Shown one piece after another: positions 37,941-49,153 of a stretch of 64,000 nucleotides of DNA. Below the pieces are notes generated by a model. That model was not told the origin of the DNA. It saw only the letters and a program-made list of their open reading frames with translations, and made no database searches. Origin of the DNA: Chaunax sp. Z400. Its lineage: Eukaryota; Chordata; Actinopteri; Lophiiformes; Chaunacidae. A program made the position numbers and the translations under genes. The stretch lies in NCBI GenBank assembly GCA_037577475.1, contig CM075184.1, positions 8,262,594 to 8,326,593 on the forward strand. The letters are read 5' to 3'. The first letter of the stretch is position 1. Each line of letters begins with the position of its first letter.

Positions 37941-38456
37941 GAGCTTCTCAGCAAAACAATGTTCCAGCATTCTCCGCAACAACTGGGAAGATGGGAAGAA
38001 CTGGGAAGAAGATGGGGACTGTTAAGTGTTTAAAAACCAACCAAAAATATAAAATTCCTCCATACAGCTTATATCGATATAATCCAAGTTGGTCTTAAAA
38101 TGAAATCTCCATTGCAGCCTCTGAACTAGAAGTGTCTGATGTGGGTACATGCAACTTCTACAGCAGGTAAACTCTGAGTTATGCAGATACTGCAAGATCA
38201 TTCAGCAGTTCATAGCTTAGAGCCTGTGTACCTTCCTGAGGTGCATTAGTCCTTTTAGCTTAGAGGCTACAGTGAAGAGTTCAGCTTTAAAAAGGGTGTA
38301 AATAATGTCCTTTCAAATCAATTCAGTGATTTTGGGGCTTCTGGAGACGTGGCTCATGCCACACTGGCTGTATGGAGTCATTTTATGTTTGTCTTCAGTT
38401 GTTTTTTCTTCAGTTGTTTAGGAGAATGTTGCAAGACTGATTTGCTGTAAAGCTCT
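37941..38456. repeat. Palindromic (foldback) dispersed repeat, copy C
   Basis: Four blocks pair in nested inverted order. 37941-37957 pairs with 38440-38456 (14/17) and 37968-37985 with 38411-38428 (16/18). 38057-38070 pairs with 38366-38379 (GCTGTATGGAG shared) and 38112-38132 with 38252-38272 (16/21). The right arm carries about 70 extra bases at 38299-38350, also present in copy A, so the left arm has lost them. The loop is about 38133-38251. No ORF of note. The outer limits may extend to about 37905 and 38510. Confidence 0.7.
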
Positions 38457-38510
38457 GGGAAAGTTATGTGGAAACTTCCCCCAACTTTCTATCTGGATCA
38501 GGGTGAGTAA

Positions 38511-39775
38511 ATAATTACTGAATTGAAATGTCTTGATGCTGTGCTTTAAAAACTATTTATAATGAGAATTGAAACATATTTATAAGGAACGGTGGATAGA
38601 GAGCATTCTGAAAAGTTGTGTTGGCTACATCCCTGCAACAGATGCTTCAATCTTTTGTAGCCCTGAAAAAAATTTAAATGTTACCTCCACTTGCCGTTTC
38701 ATTCATTCCTCAAAAAAGGGAGAAATTCTTTCCAAGTTGCTAATAAATGGACGGAGGGAGAGTTCAATGCCTCGGAGGGCACAATATGTTCTGTTACATT
38801 ACACTGTACTTTCTCTTTTTGCTCTGGCAGGAGAAAAGGAATTCTGTTCACATCCCCTCCTAAACCCCCACCCTGTGCCCTGAACCCCCACCAACCAACT
38901 GACATACAAAAAAATTCTTATTCACTTAGTATGTAGGTCACATTACAGTGATGTCTAGCTATTGGACATGGGCTTAGATAACTGTTTGTCGAGTATTAAA
39001 TGCTTTCGCTGCCTCAGCAGCCTCTGCCACTGGTATTTCTCACACAGCTGTGCAACTGAAAGGAGGCAGCACTGCAGCAAAAATCATGTCACATAAATAC
39101 ACATTCACACACACACATGCTTTCAACCTCGGACACTCTTTGTGTATAATAATAAAAAAAAAATTCTTGTTTGCATAAAACATTTGCTTTTCTCCTGTAA
39201 AAGTCCCTTATGTGAAGCAGAAAACAGGTTTTGAATTGAGTTAAAGCAGCATCTGTAAATGAGGACCGTGATGTCGTGAATATGAGGTAAACCCATTGAC
39301 CTGAGGTGCTAACTCAAGCAGATGAATCTTTGCTTTTCTTTCCTCTTATCCCTGTTTGCTTTGGATGACCTTGTACACCAGCCTTGATGCAGTGTGTTCA
39401 CATAGCACAGGCCTAATGGCTTAGATAGGTCCTAGCGAGGCCAGGACTTTCCACTGAAAACAGTCTCTTCCCTCCCAAATTGTATTTGTGGCTTGCTATC
39501 ACCGCCGTGATCTCCGATTTGAAAATCTCATGCCACGAGGTTTGAGGTGAGGAGTGTTTCTAAGTGTTCACTTAGAAAGGACAGAAGACAAGAGGGGCAC
39601 CTCGCTATTGTACATATTTGCCCTCTGTTGTCTTTGCATGAAATGAAAGATGCAAGAAGTGTGTGTGTGTGTGTGTCTGAGTTATCCTACCCTCCCTCTG
39701 TCCTTTGTATGAAATGAGCCCAGATGGTGATTGATTTTTCAAGTGCTGACATCCCTGCTTGAGAAGCACCCCTCC

Positions 39776-39777
<2 letters not shown>
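38511..39777. other. Non-coding stretch, no gene seen
   Basis: The frames at 38569-38936 overlap each other and have no domain. A GT run lies at 39659-39678. Confidence 0.5.
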
Positions 39778-39860
<83 letters not shown>

Positions 39861-39881
39861 CCACACACACACACAACCACA

Positions 39882-39917
<36 letters not shown>

Positions 39918-39938
39918 ACCACACACACACACACACAC
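39778..39938. repeat. (CA)n microsatellite, 161 bp, with CAACCA interruptions
   Basis: The longest simple repeat in the window. The first 80 bp or so are pure; the remainder is broken by three CAACCA units and one ATA. Poly-TH and poly-CV frames on both strands arise only from this tract. Confidence 0.98.
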
Positions 39939-41058
39939 CCGTCTTTGTGCTGAACAAGTGAGGCACACTAACATCTCGGTGCCATCATCATCTTTGTGAC
40001 TGCCAGCAACCACCATTGATTTACAAAAGTATGCATGCAAACAAACAGACTTACACACATACACACACACACACACATAGACACACACACATCATCCAAA
40101 CACATGAGCACTGACCATATAAAACAAAGTAATTTTTTAAAATCAGCTTTTCATACTGCTGAAACTATTTGTCAATAATTGTTAATCAGTCAACAGGAAA
40201 CTAATCAAAAGTCTTGACAACTGAAAAATAATATAGATTATTGATCAAGTAAATCTGCCAAACATGCTGTGATTTATATCATTGTATATTAAATAGATTA
40301 AAAACTGTTGGCTGTGTCACTCTGGCCTGATTAACTTGTCATGGACATTTTTCAGTACTTTCTGGCATCTTTTAACAGCTTCAGTGTTCAGCTCATCAAA
40401 TCATCCAAGAGACATTTTCTAGAAACATTCAACTTTCCATTCTTTTAAGTTTTACAAGGGCAAAAAGAGACTAAAGTTGTTTTTTGATGTACAATAAATT
40501 AGTTTTTTTTTTTTTACAACTTTCATGTGTAAAAGCTGAATCAACTTAAGCTTCTACTTGGCTGAAAAAATGTGAAAAAGGCCGTCGATAAAATGACCTC
40601 GTGATTAAAGAGAAAAAATAAGATATTTCATTGGGATTTTTCAGCAGACTGCTAGAGAGACAGTAGTAGGGTGAAGTGACAGAGGGCTGTACGCCACAGC
40701 AGTCCCATTGAGTTAAAGTGGCTGTGTGGCTAAATGATGTCATTGGCTAACTAGGCGTTCTCAGGCCATTGCCTCTGTTTGCGTGACTAAATACATACAA
40801 TTAAGGCCTAGGCACTTCTCAATCTCTGTGAACTCATTGTTATCCCCGGGTTCAAGTGCACTGATAATGGGGGCCAGAGGAAAACAGGCGTAGCAGTGAG
40901 AGAGACAGAGAGCTGGTGGGTAAAATAGACATCTCATTATTAGTGGCATTCTCTTTCACCCCAACTGTGCTACTAAAGCCTTGCTCACTCATCTGTACCC
41001 TTTTTCTGCCTGTTTTTTTTATTTTTTTCCTGTGGCTCTTTCTCTTTGTCTCGTTTTT
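39939..41058. other. Non-coding stretch, no gene seen
   Basis: Includes a CA run at 40053-40091 and T runs near 40504-40515 and 41014-41027. Short minus frames (40546-40743, 40761-40949) have no domain. Confidence 0.5.
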
Positions 41059-41211
41059 ACCTCCGTAAAGGAGGTTGTCTTTTCACCCGTGTCCGTTTGT
41101 TTGTTGGTTGGTTGGTTTGTCTGCAGGATTTCTCAAAAAAATGCATGAAAGGAATCTTGGGCCAGAATAGACCCGATTAAAGGGGACTGTTGGGCTTGGG
41201 TGGAGGTATGC
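41059..41211 (+). repeat. Degraded dispersed repeat, copy 2
   Basis: Begins CCTCCGTAAAGGAGG, a 5-bp self-complementary end. It continues with TTTGTTTGTTGGTTGG, GTCTGCAGGATTTCTCAAAAA, a CTTGGGCCAGA block and GACCCGATTAAA, and ends GGTGGAGGTATGCA. It matches the order of motifs in the copy at 13845-14123 and a repeat I know to be common in fish genomes. It is shorter than that copy, so probably internally deleted. Confidence 0.55.
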
Positions 41212-42508
41212 ATTTTTATTTACATCTGTCCATCTCTCTCTGTTTCCGTGTCTCCCACCACTGTCCTCCTCTGTTGTGTGAGTATTCTTAATATAGGCAG
41301 TGTGTGCTTCCACACAATGGCTCGTTTTCACAAAGGCACTGAGTATGACACACACCTTGTTTGAGTGTAAACAACCCCTAATGCCAACTCTAAATGCATC
41401 ATTAGCCAGTCGGCTGCTGTGAAAGTGGTAGGACTCTGGAAAGGCAGACAAACCAAGAGGAAACTAAAGGAGCAAATACCTCCACCAAAGGCAACTGTCC
41501 ATTCTTCAATGATATGCAAATCTGCAAGCACAACTACTACATGTGTGAATATATTTCCTGAAGAATTAGAATTACATCAGAATATGGTTGTGTGTAGCTG
41601 AAGTGTCAGCATCGACTCTCAATCATCACTTCCGACCCACCAGAAGTGTGTATTGTGTATCTTCAAAGACCCTGCATGTGGCTGGATTTTCTTCTTGTTA
41701 TTTTGCTGCGTTGGGGATGTTAGTGGACCTCTAACAGTGTGCAAACAGTGTGTGAGGTTGGACGACAGGCTAAAAATGTAGCGACCAGGTTACATCACTG
41801 TATCCGTCCGTCTCCTCTACTCTGTATCGTGGATGCACCGTATAAAGAGCTGCTGTTCTGTGCGTCTTTGACACGCACTTTGGATTCACACGAAATCCAG
41901 CAGTCTAGCTCCTTCCTGCAGTTTTGTGTGGAAGTCCTGTAAGGAAGTCCTGAAATTCTTTTTTAAGCCCCTTCCAAATGTATCCTTGTCCATCCGTAAA
42001 TAACGGGGTATGGTCTCCACATCTCCTACAAAAAACTGCAAGGCAATGAAATTTCCCACGTTATGCCGCGTCCCTAAAGGTGTGCATCTCATATTTGGTT
42101 TCTTGAATTTGCTTATTTATCCATCGTTAGACACATTTGAACTTAAGCGATGGTCAGTTCACATCAGCACAAACGGACTTTTTCCAGTAGCGAGGACATC
42201 TGTGTCCCTGGACACAAGTTTTCTAGTTTTTTTTTGTCTTTTTTTTTTTTTACATTGAAAGCTTTTAGCTACTGATGATGGTAAATTTCAGCCAATGATT
42301 TCACTTCACCAGTCCATTTTTTTAATCTTTGACTTCAGTGTCTGTTTGGCTGCAATCCTGGATGAAACTGAAGAGCAGCTGCAGAAACGGTTTTGGCATT
42401 TTAAAATGAAGAGCACACACACAAAAACCAGAAAATCAAGCCAGTATCTAACCCATCTAGAGCAGTGGAGGTCACATTATGGCCCTGCTCCCATGACACA
42501 TCATACAG

Positions 42509-42511
<3 letters not shown>
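41212..42511. other. Non-coding stretch, no gene seen
   Basis: A 13-base near-tandem repeat (GGAAGTCCTGTAA / GGAAGTCCTGAAA) lies at about 41930-41956. The frames at 41083-41451, 41419-41601 and 42010-42258 overlap on both strands without domains. T run at 42239-42252. Confidence 0.5.

Positions 42512-42544
<33 letters not shown>
42512..42544. repeat. (CA)n microsatellite, 33 bp
   Basis: Pure CA tract. Confidence 0.95.
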
Positions 42545-42547
<3 letters not shown>

Positions 42548-42843
42548 GCCAGATTGAGTGTAATCGTCTAAAGTGAGACTTCCCTGATGGCCTCGACACT
42601 TGACAGTGATGCCCTCAAGTCTTGGAGAAAACTCTGTAACTGGAGAACGATTGCTTCTGTCTGTCTAGAGTAACTGGATCACCATGTCGTCCTCCCTGCC
42701 CACAGGCGCACATCCACACACAATCACAGTTACACATTAATGCACACACACGAACAGCACAAAGACATAGATACTCTTTCACTCAGACACACACAGGCAG
42801 ATTTACAGATGGATATGACTAACTATACAGGAAGAGGGTGAGT

Positions 42844-42844
<1 letters not shown>

Positions 42845-42903
<59 letters not shown>

Positions 42904-42910
42904 ACACACA
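42845..42910. repeat. (CA)n microsatellite, 66 bp
   Basis: CA tract with a single TA interruption near 42899; it directly precedes a CpG-dense patch. Confidence 0.97.
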
Positions 42911-42949
42911 GCCAGTGTGCGTGACTGTGTATAACAAGAGGTGTGTTTG

Positions 42950-43090
42950 AGGTATGGCGGGCAGGGCGGCGCGTTCTCCTCCAGTCGTCGGTGGGTGCAG
43001 CGTCGGTAGCCGAGGTAAATGGATCTTATTTACCGACGCGTCAACATGTGTAAGGGGGCGTACGGCTCATTACTCCGGGCCCGGTCCTCT
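42950..43090. promoter_or_regulatory. CpG-dense patch with a small hairpin
   Basis: About 16 CpG dinucleotides in 141 bp, in a window where CpG is otherwise sparse. It contains GGTAAAT (43014-43020), a 7-base spacer and ATTTACC (43028-43034), a perfect 7-bp inverted repeat. A 116-codon frame (42954-43304) starts here, but its second half is read from a pyrimidine-rich tract and no domain is recognisable. It may be a small CpG island or an unmethylated regulatory element; no TSS motif is identified. Confidence 0.35.
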
Positions 43091-45557
43091 CTGCTCACAC
43101 ACTGATGGATGGCAGGGGCTGCTGGGAGGGGGTGCAGGTGGTGGGGTGGGAAATGGAAAGCAGGATGGACATCGACCCTTCCTGCCTCCCTTCCTCCCTC
43201 CTCGCCCTCTTGCTTTCACTTTTCCTCCCCCGACTTTGCTTCCTCCACTTTTTTTCTTGCCATCAAATTTAATTTTCTTTTCATTTCACATATTCTATAG
43301 CTAACTAACACACAAGGAACACTCAATAGAGAGAAAATTGAAGCCAGTTCGTGAAAGCTTTTCCATTTGTAGATCTATACAGGTCTCAGGTCTTCCCTGG
43401 GAGAAAGAAAGATCCTTAGAAATTAAACATTTTTAATACACTCTTTCTATCCAAACAACCAAACACACAATTAAGAACATATGGGAATAAGTATTGAAAT
43501 CTACAGTATACAATGGGCCCTCACTGCTGACATTTCTTTGACGGTAGGAAAAACTCAGGTATAATAACATGAATTATTGCTAAATACAAGTTAGCTGATT
43601 CATTTTCTGGATCCAGGTTGTCACAGTGTGATGACAAAATCTGTCTCCCCTCTATGGATAATGAGGTCTAAGGATAGAGGTTGCCATATCCATGTTTTGC
43701 TATGCCCTTGTATGTCTAAGCTAGACCCAAGGCCTAAGCCTTCTGAACTCTTGCTTAACATTAAACTGTGCTTTGGTTATGGTTCGGCAAAAAGAATATG
43801 TTTAGGTCAAGGAAAAGATTGAAAATATGTGATGTTGTGCAGTTAATCTGAGAGTGTCAGATATTGACACACGCGTTTCAATTGGATGTACAGAATATAT
43901 AAACTGTAGGTATAGAATGAGATCAGGCTTGTAGGCTTGTAGATCTGGCTTGTAGATATATATGTTATATACTTAAATACAGTAAGAGTTGAGAGTTTTA
44001 TTTTCCTGGTGAGGGAATCAGGGACCATACAGCAGCAGATCATACACCTCATGAAGCTGCATCTGAAGATGATAAATATTGTTTTAAAAGTTCTAAATTA
44101 ACAATTTCCTAAATTAAACACAAACTTTTTTCAGAGCTGATGATGCAAAGTGTTAAAGAGTGAGCCATCTCTCTTACTACGAGTCCAGTTATAATGACTT
44201 CTTTTACTTAAGTCTCTCTTTCAAACTCGTGACAGATTGAACAATGTTTCATGCATGAATGTTTTAAAAGAAAAAAAAATTATATAAATGGGAATGGCGT
44301 GGTGCGAGAAATGAGCCTAAACTTTGGGTATCATGCTATCAGCTGATTGGCATTGTAGCCAATGAACATCCTTGCCTATTGCAGTCATGTGATGCTGGTG
44401 TGAATGCTTATGGTACCCAAAAGCCACATGTTAGTGGGTTTTATACCCCAAGGGGTACATTTTGGGTCAGGACTGCTGCTTTCAAGTCCTCTCCCCGGTT
44501 CCAACCAATCTTCTGTATGTGGTAAACTTTTAAACCCTTACATTAACTCCCTGACACCTAATTGTTACCAGCACACAAAGCGGCACTATAAACTTATAAC
44601 CCATACACACACACCATACACACTGTACTGCCTCCAAAAAATCTCTTTTAAGCTCTTAGAGCATTCCTCTCATTCATGGAAGCAGGGACCTCCTTATGAA
44701 GCGCTAAATTGGCTGCAGATTGCTCTTTAACCTCAGGGTTACACCGCACACTCACACTAACCCACGTGTGAGCGCACATGTAGACGGAGGCAAGCAACAC
44801 ATGCACACCAGCACACACCATTTGTGCAGGCTGTTAAAGTCTTGAGGGAAATGGAGTGTGGTTTTTACAACTCAATGGGGAGGTCAAAGGTCGACAGATT
44901 TGTAACAATCTCTAAGGATCTGTCAGTCAAGGCTAAGATGCCAAGGCAACTACCACACACACACACACATATATTTTTATGCTTACTCCCTTGTCTCAAA
45001 GCGTCTTCCTCTTCCTTTTTCTTCGTATTATTTCAAATATCTGTTTGAGAATAGATGGAAGGGTTTTAGGGTTTGGCTAAGCAAGGGCTACACCAAGCCA
45101 ATGTTAGCTTGAAGGAAGAAGAAGCTAGAAGCTTTTTTTGTTTTTATGTTTTGTTTTTGGTAAATCCTTGTTATTACTTTATGTTCCTCTAGCATGTTAC
45201 TTAGATTGTTAGGATCTGTTTTTATTTTTAGATTAGATCTTTCATTTTCAGAGCTGTAGGGTATAACATGTTGGGTACAAATTGACCTGCAGACAACACT
45301 CAGGGTTTATTATTCCATCCAACCTCTATCCTTCAAAACCTGATAGTTTGTATGAATTTTAACAAGTTTTGATTTGTTGTCCCCACACTGCTCAGTGCAC
45401 ACCAATATATACAGGCGATAAACATAATCAATGTAGACATTTATAATCATATGATATCAATTAAGAGTATTATTATACTATCAACTGTAAATGTTTTTAA
45501 ATAATCAATGCATATTTTGTATAAAGTATATTATATCTATTACATGTCTTTCACTGG
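43091..45557. other. Non-coding stretch, no gene seen
   Basis: Pyrimidine-rich at 43180-43260. GGCTTGTAG occurs three times within 43926-43955. The 108-codon frame at 44404-44730 and 74-codon frame at 44824-45048 show no domain. Confidence 0.5.
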
Positions 45558-45951
45558 TCCCTATGTCACATTTTACACATGTCCCTATTGTCACACTACC
45601 TGTTCCTCATAACTCCTGCTATGAAAATACTAAAATATCACATTGGTTCTTTTGATTAACAAAAAAAACGTCATTTCAAAGATATAAAATAAATTGCAAA
45701 CTTCTACCGTTTCAGGAACAGCACTTTCCAGCTATTTGAAAAAAAAAGTTTAAAAAAAAGAAAAAAAAGTTAAATTTCCGTACGTCACACTAAGGTTTTT
45801 GTTCATTTTCATGCAGAATAATGTAGCTACAAATCTGATCCCTTGATATGTCTTGGAACTCATTGAGACCTATCCATAGACACCATATTTAGATTTGCAA
45901 TATTAGATCATAAGTTATGTATAAATAAGTATAGACTGTCCCTACGTCACA
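45558..45951 (+). repeat. Four spaced copies of a TCCCTAYGTCACA-like motif
   Basis: TCCCTATGTCACA (45558-45570), TCCCTATTGTCACA (45582-45595), TCCGTACGTCACA (45777-45789) and TCCCTACGTCACA (45939-45951) lie in one orientation. Two contain TACGTCA, a CRE-like half-site. A run of A-rich sequence separates the pairs. They could be sub-repeats of an unrecognised dispersed element or a cluster of binding sites. Confidence 0.5.
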
Positions 45952-47959
45952 ACTTGGCGGAGCCCACATGCTGTATTGGATCAAATGCAAACCATATTAC
46001 TTTAGAGTTGGTTCGGCCCGGTTCCGTCTTGCCAGCCGCCTCTGTGCGTTTAGCCCTCTCAGTCCCCGAGCTATCCATTTTAGCCTCTTTGAAACTGGGC
46101 TGGCTGTGACAGTTCAGTCCTTGAGTTCGCTGCCTGACAGGGTTATGCATGTCCCTCTGCCGACCCCACTGGGACAACTATTCTCTTGTCGTACTGTCAT
46201 TGAAATCCAACTTTGGCTCAGGAGAAAGAGGTGTTTGTGGTTTTGCAGTAAAATTGGTCTTCTCAGAGTTAAGAGAGCCAACATATGAAGAGTCTATGCT
46301 TTGGATTGACATCTGTATCATAAAATGGTAACGCTATTGGATGTTTCTGACTAATTTACAATGCTTTTGTTTTTGCTTTGTTTCTGTATTTCTGCATGCG
46401 TGGGTGTGTTATTCTCCTCCCTCACTACTCCCTATTGTGTATGTTACATGGTGAATATGCTTTTCTACGTGACTCACTCTCCTCTTCCAGAAGAATTAAG
46501 ATCTGTGTGTTTCTCTCCCCAATCAGCTTTTACATGTTTGTGTTAGATGGGAAGAGAAGAAGACAGAGAACTTCAAGTAGGGACAGAGGGAAACTGAAGG
46601 TTAATGAAAAAGGAGGGAGATTAGTCGTCTGAATCAGTGGGTCAGTTAACATTTAAATACAGGTTTGTTTGTTTTTTGACATTCAGGTGTTTGATTTCAT
46701 GATGGGTTGCAAAGAAACAGTTAAGAGCATCTTTTGAAATGGAACAAAAGACCCTGGTAGAGACTCAGTAATGCCTGCCAGTTCTTCCATTGTACAAGCT
46801 TATGAATGATTAAGCTACTGTAGCAACAAGGGCAGATCACATTACAGACGCCATTTTGTTAGTTCTCCTGCAATCTTTCACATCTCCACCAGTCGTTCAC
46901 CAGGTTTATTCCAAACACGATGGTAGAGCTGAGTATATTTATACGTGTGTGTTTGTGTGTGAGGTGGGTGGGTGGGTGGGGGGGTTTGCACGCCGGGTGG
47001 TATGCTCAGAGTCAATGCCACAAATTGTTGTTAGATGCAGGTCTCTGTCTGCCATGCGTTTTGGACAGGAAGGTAACGTGTTTGGCTTTGTTCGGTCTTC
47101 CTGGCAGCCAGTGCGAGCTGACATCTGTTCCCTCCTAACCACTCAGACTTATCTCCATCAGGGAACACACACAGACAGATATACAGGCGAGCACACGCTG
47201 TCACACAGAGCAGACACACGTACACACTGATTTATGCAGTCATACACACAACCGTAAAAATGCACACTCTCACTTTGACTCACTTGGGCTAATTTTGGGA
47301 TAATGGAGAGTTCAGTGTGCATTCACATAACAAAATGGGTTATGAACAGATCACAAAGTAATACAAACACATCAACTATGTACGCACAAATATTTACAGC
47401 ATATAGAACACATCCCGGCATTATCAGATGTACTAATATTTACATTATTATTATTATTATTTGGGAAAAAGAGGAGAAACAGGCTGATTTCCTTATGAAT
47501 TTTGGGCTGATTGTGGCAGCATTGCGCATTTTATTGCATTGCTAATTTATATCATTGGCAGCTGAAGCCCTGGCAGAGAGGTGTGCATCTTAGACATGTG
47601 GAATCTGAAGGCAGAGTGGCAGGAACACTTTCCGGGTAGATGAATTAGGAATTTCAGTCAGTTTTGCCTCTCTTAAGCAAATAACCGTCTGCAGAACCTG
47701 CCGGTGTATAAAAGACTGCCTTTTTTTCCCCACTGAGATGAGAGGTTGAAAAAAAAAAAAAAAATTAGGACGGATGGAGGGAAAAGGACAGAGGTCTGCG
47801 TGTGAGAGCGGGAGGCTGTTTGAAATTAGCCCTCCACTCTGGGGTCCTGGGAAACGAACGTGACACGTCCAAATTTGGTGTTTTTGTTGCAATTACCAGA
47901 AAACACCAGATGAATTCTTTGCAAGCCATGTGTGCTGCTTTGTGTATGCATGAGTTTCT

Positions 47960-47965
<6 letters not shown>
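45952..47965. other. Non-coding stretch, no gene seen
   Basis: G-rich GGTGGGTGGGTGGGGGGG at about 46963-46984, (ATT)n at about 47443-47461, A run at 47749-47764. Frames of 80-124 codons on both strands (45968-46288, 46856-47230, 47590-47892) overlap and lack domains. Confidence 0.5.

Positions 47966-48002
<37 letters not shown>
47966..48002. repeat. (GT)n microsatellite, 37 bp
   Basis: Pure GT; an oppositely oriented CA tract follows at 48203-48228. Confidence 0.95.
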
Positions 48003-48006
<4 letters not shown>

Positions 48007-48202
48007 GTGAACACATATGAATGTGTGAGCATATATGTGTGTTCATATGTTCGTGTGTGTGTGAGCAGGTGGCGGGCATATTTGAAGATGACAGTAGGGG
48101 TCTGACCCATGCCAGGCCCAATAAAACGGCCTTGTGATGGAGCTTATGTGACACACTATCCCTAGGGCTCTGAGGTCTTTCTGTTGCTCACACATGTGCC
48201 GA

Positions 48203-48228
48203 ACACACACACACACACACACACACAC
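48203..48228. repeat. (CA)n microsatellite, 26 bp
   Basis: Pure CA tract. Confidence 0.95.
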
Positions 48229-49088
48229 TCGTACGCACAGTGCCTCATTTCCCTCGCGGTGCTTCCCGTCAGATAGTGAAGGCAGCACTCTGATTGCTGC
48301 TGGTTTGTGTGTGGCCTGTGTGTGGTCTAATGAAGACACACTGTTCTCTCAGTGCTCGCGCTACACAACCAAGTCATCACCTTTGCATCTGGTGCGCCAA
48401 CTCATATTTCCAGTTATAACAACCTCCTATGTCTGTTTTGAAATGTTTGAATGCAGAGTCTGTCAGTGTTATGCATCACACTAAACTGGAAAAACCACAA
48501 CAGAATGCACAGGAGGGTCATTCGCACAATCATATGATTGTGACATTTGAAAGCACATCTGTTAAGTTTACCCAGACCCTTATTCAGAAATCAGCTGCTG
48601 AGAGATCATTTCCTAAATATGAAATATTTCCTTTAATGTTGTCGCGTCTGTCTAAGACCTCATGCTAACTTTTTGTGAATCCCTACTCCTGCTCTGCTTT
48701 TAAACTCAGACCCAGTGGAAAACACTCTTGATTTGATACTTTTATCATAGCATTTATAGCTGGAGCCACCATGTGGCCACCCCATTATCCTAAAGTAGGA
48801 TTGACTGTCTTCCCAGTCAGAGGAAGGAACTTAAATGAGCTTTTCAAATGTGCATTGTCCTCTTTTGTCCTGTTTATAGTTTAGGACTATATTTTAATTT
48901 TAATTTTATATTTTAGGACTGTACCTTATATTGTTTGTTTGGTCCAACCCTGCTGTGTTGTGGTTGGTCGCATTATTTATCTTTGAAATCTTTTAAATGC
49001 ACTGCAGTTCTATGAATTTAAGGTGAAACAATAAACAGAAATAATGTTGGTTATTAAAGTAGATGTGCAAAATGCTGAAGTAATGCAG

Positions 49089-49090
<2 letters not shown>
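48229..49090. other. Non-coding stretch, no gene seen
   Basis: AT-rich sequence; a TTTTAATTTTAATTTTATATTTTA stutter lies near 48891-48914. No domain in the short frames. Confidence 0.5.
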
Positions 49091-49143
<53 letters not shown>

Positions 49144-49153
49144 TGTGTGTGTG
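49091..49153. repeat. (GT)n microsatellite, 63 bp
   Basis: GT tract with one CT interruption near its right end. Confidence 0.97.

Noticed and set aside
39605..40088. Poly-CV and poly-TH frames of 64-109 codons
   Set aside because: They are produced entirely by the CA/GT microsatellite and change frame without consequence.
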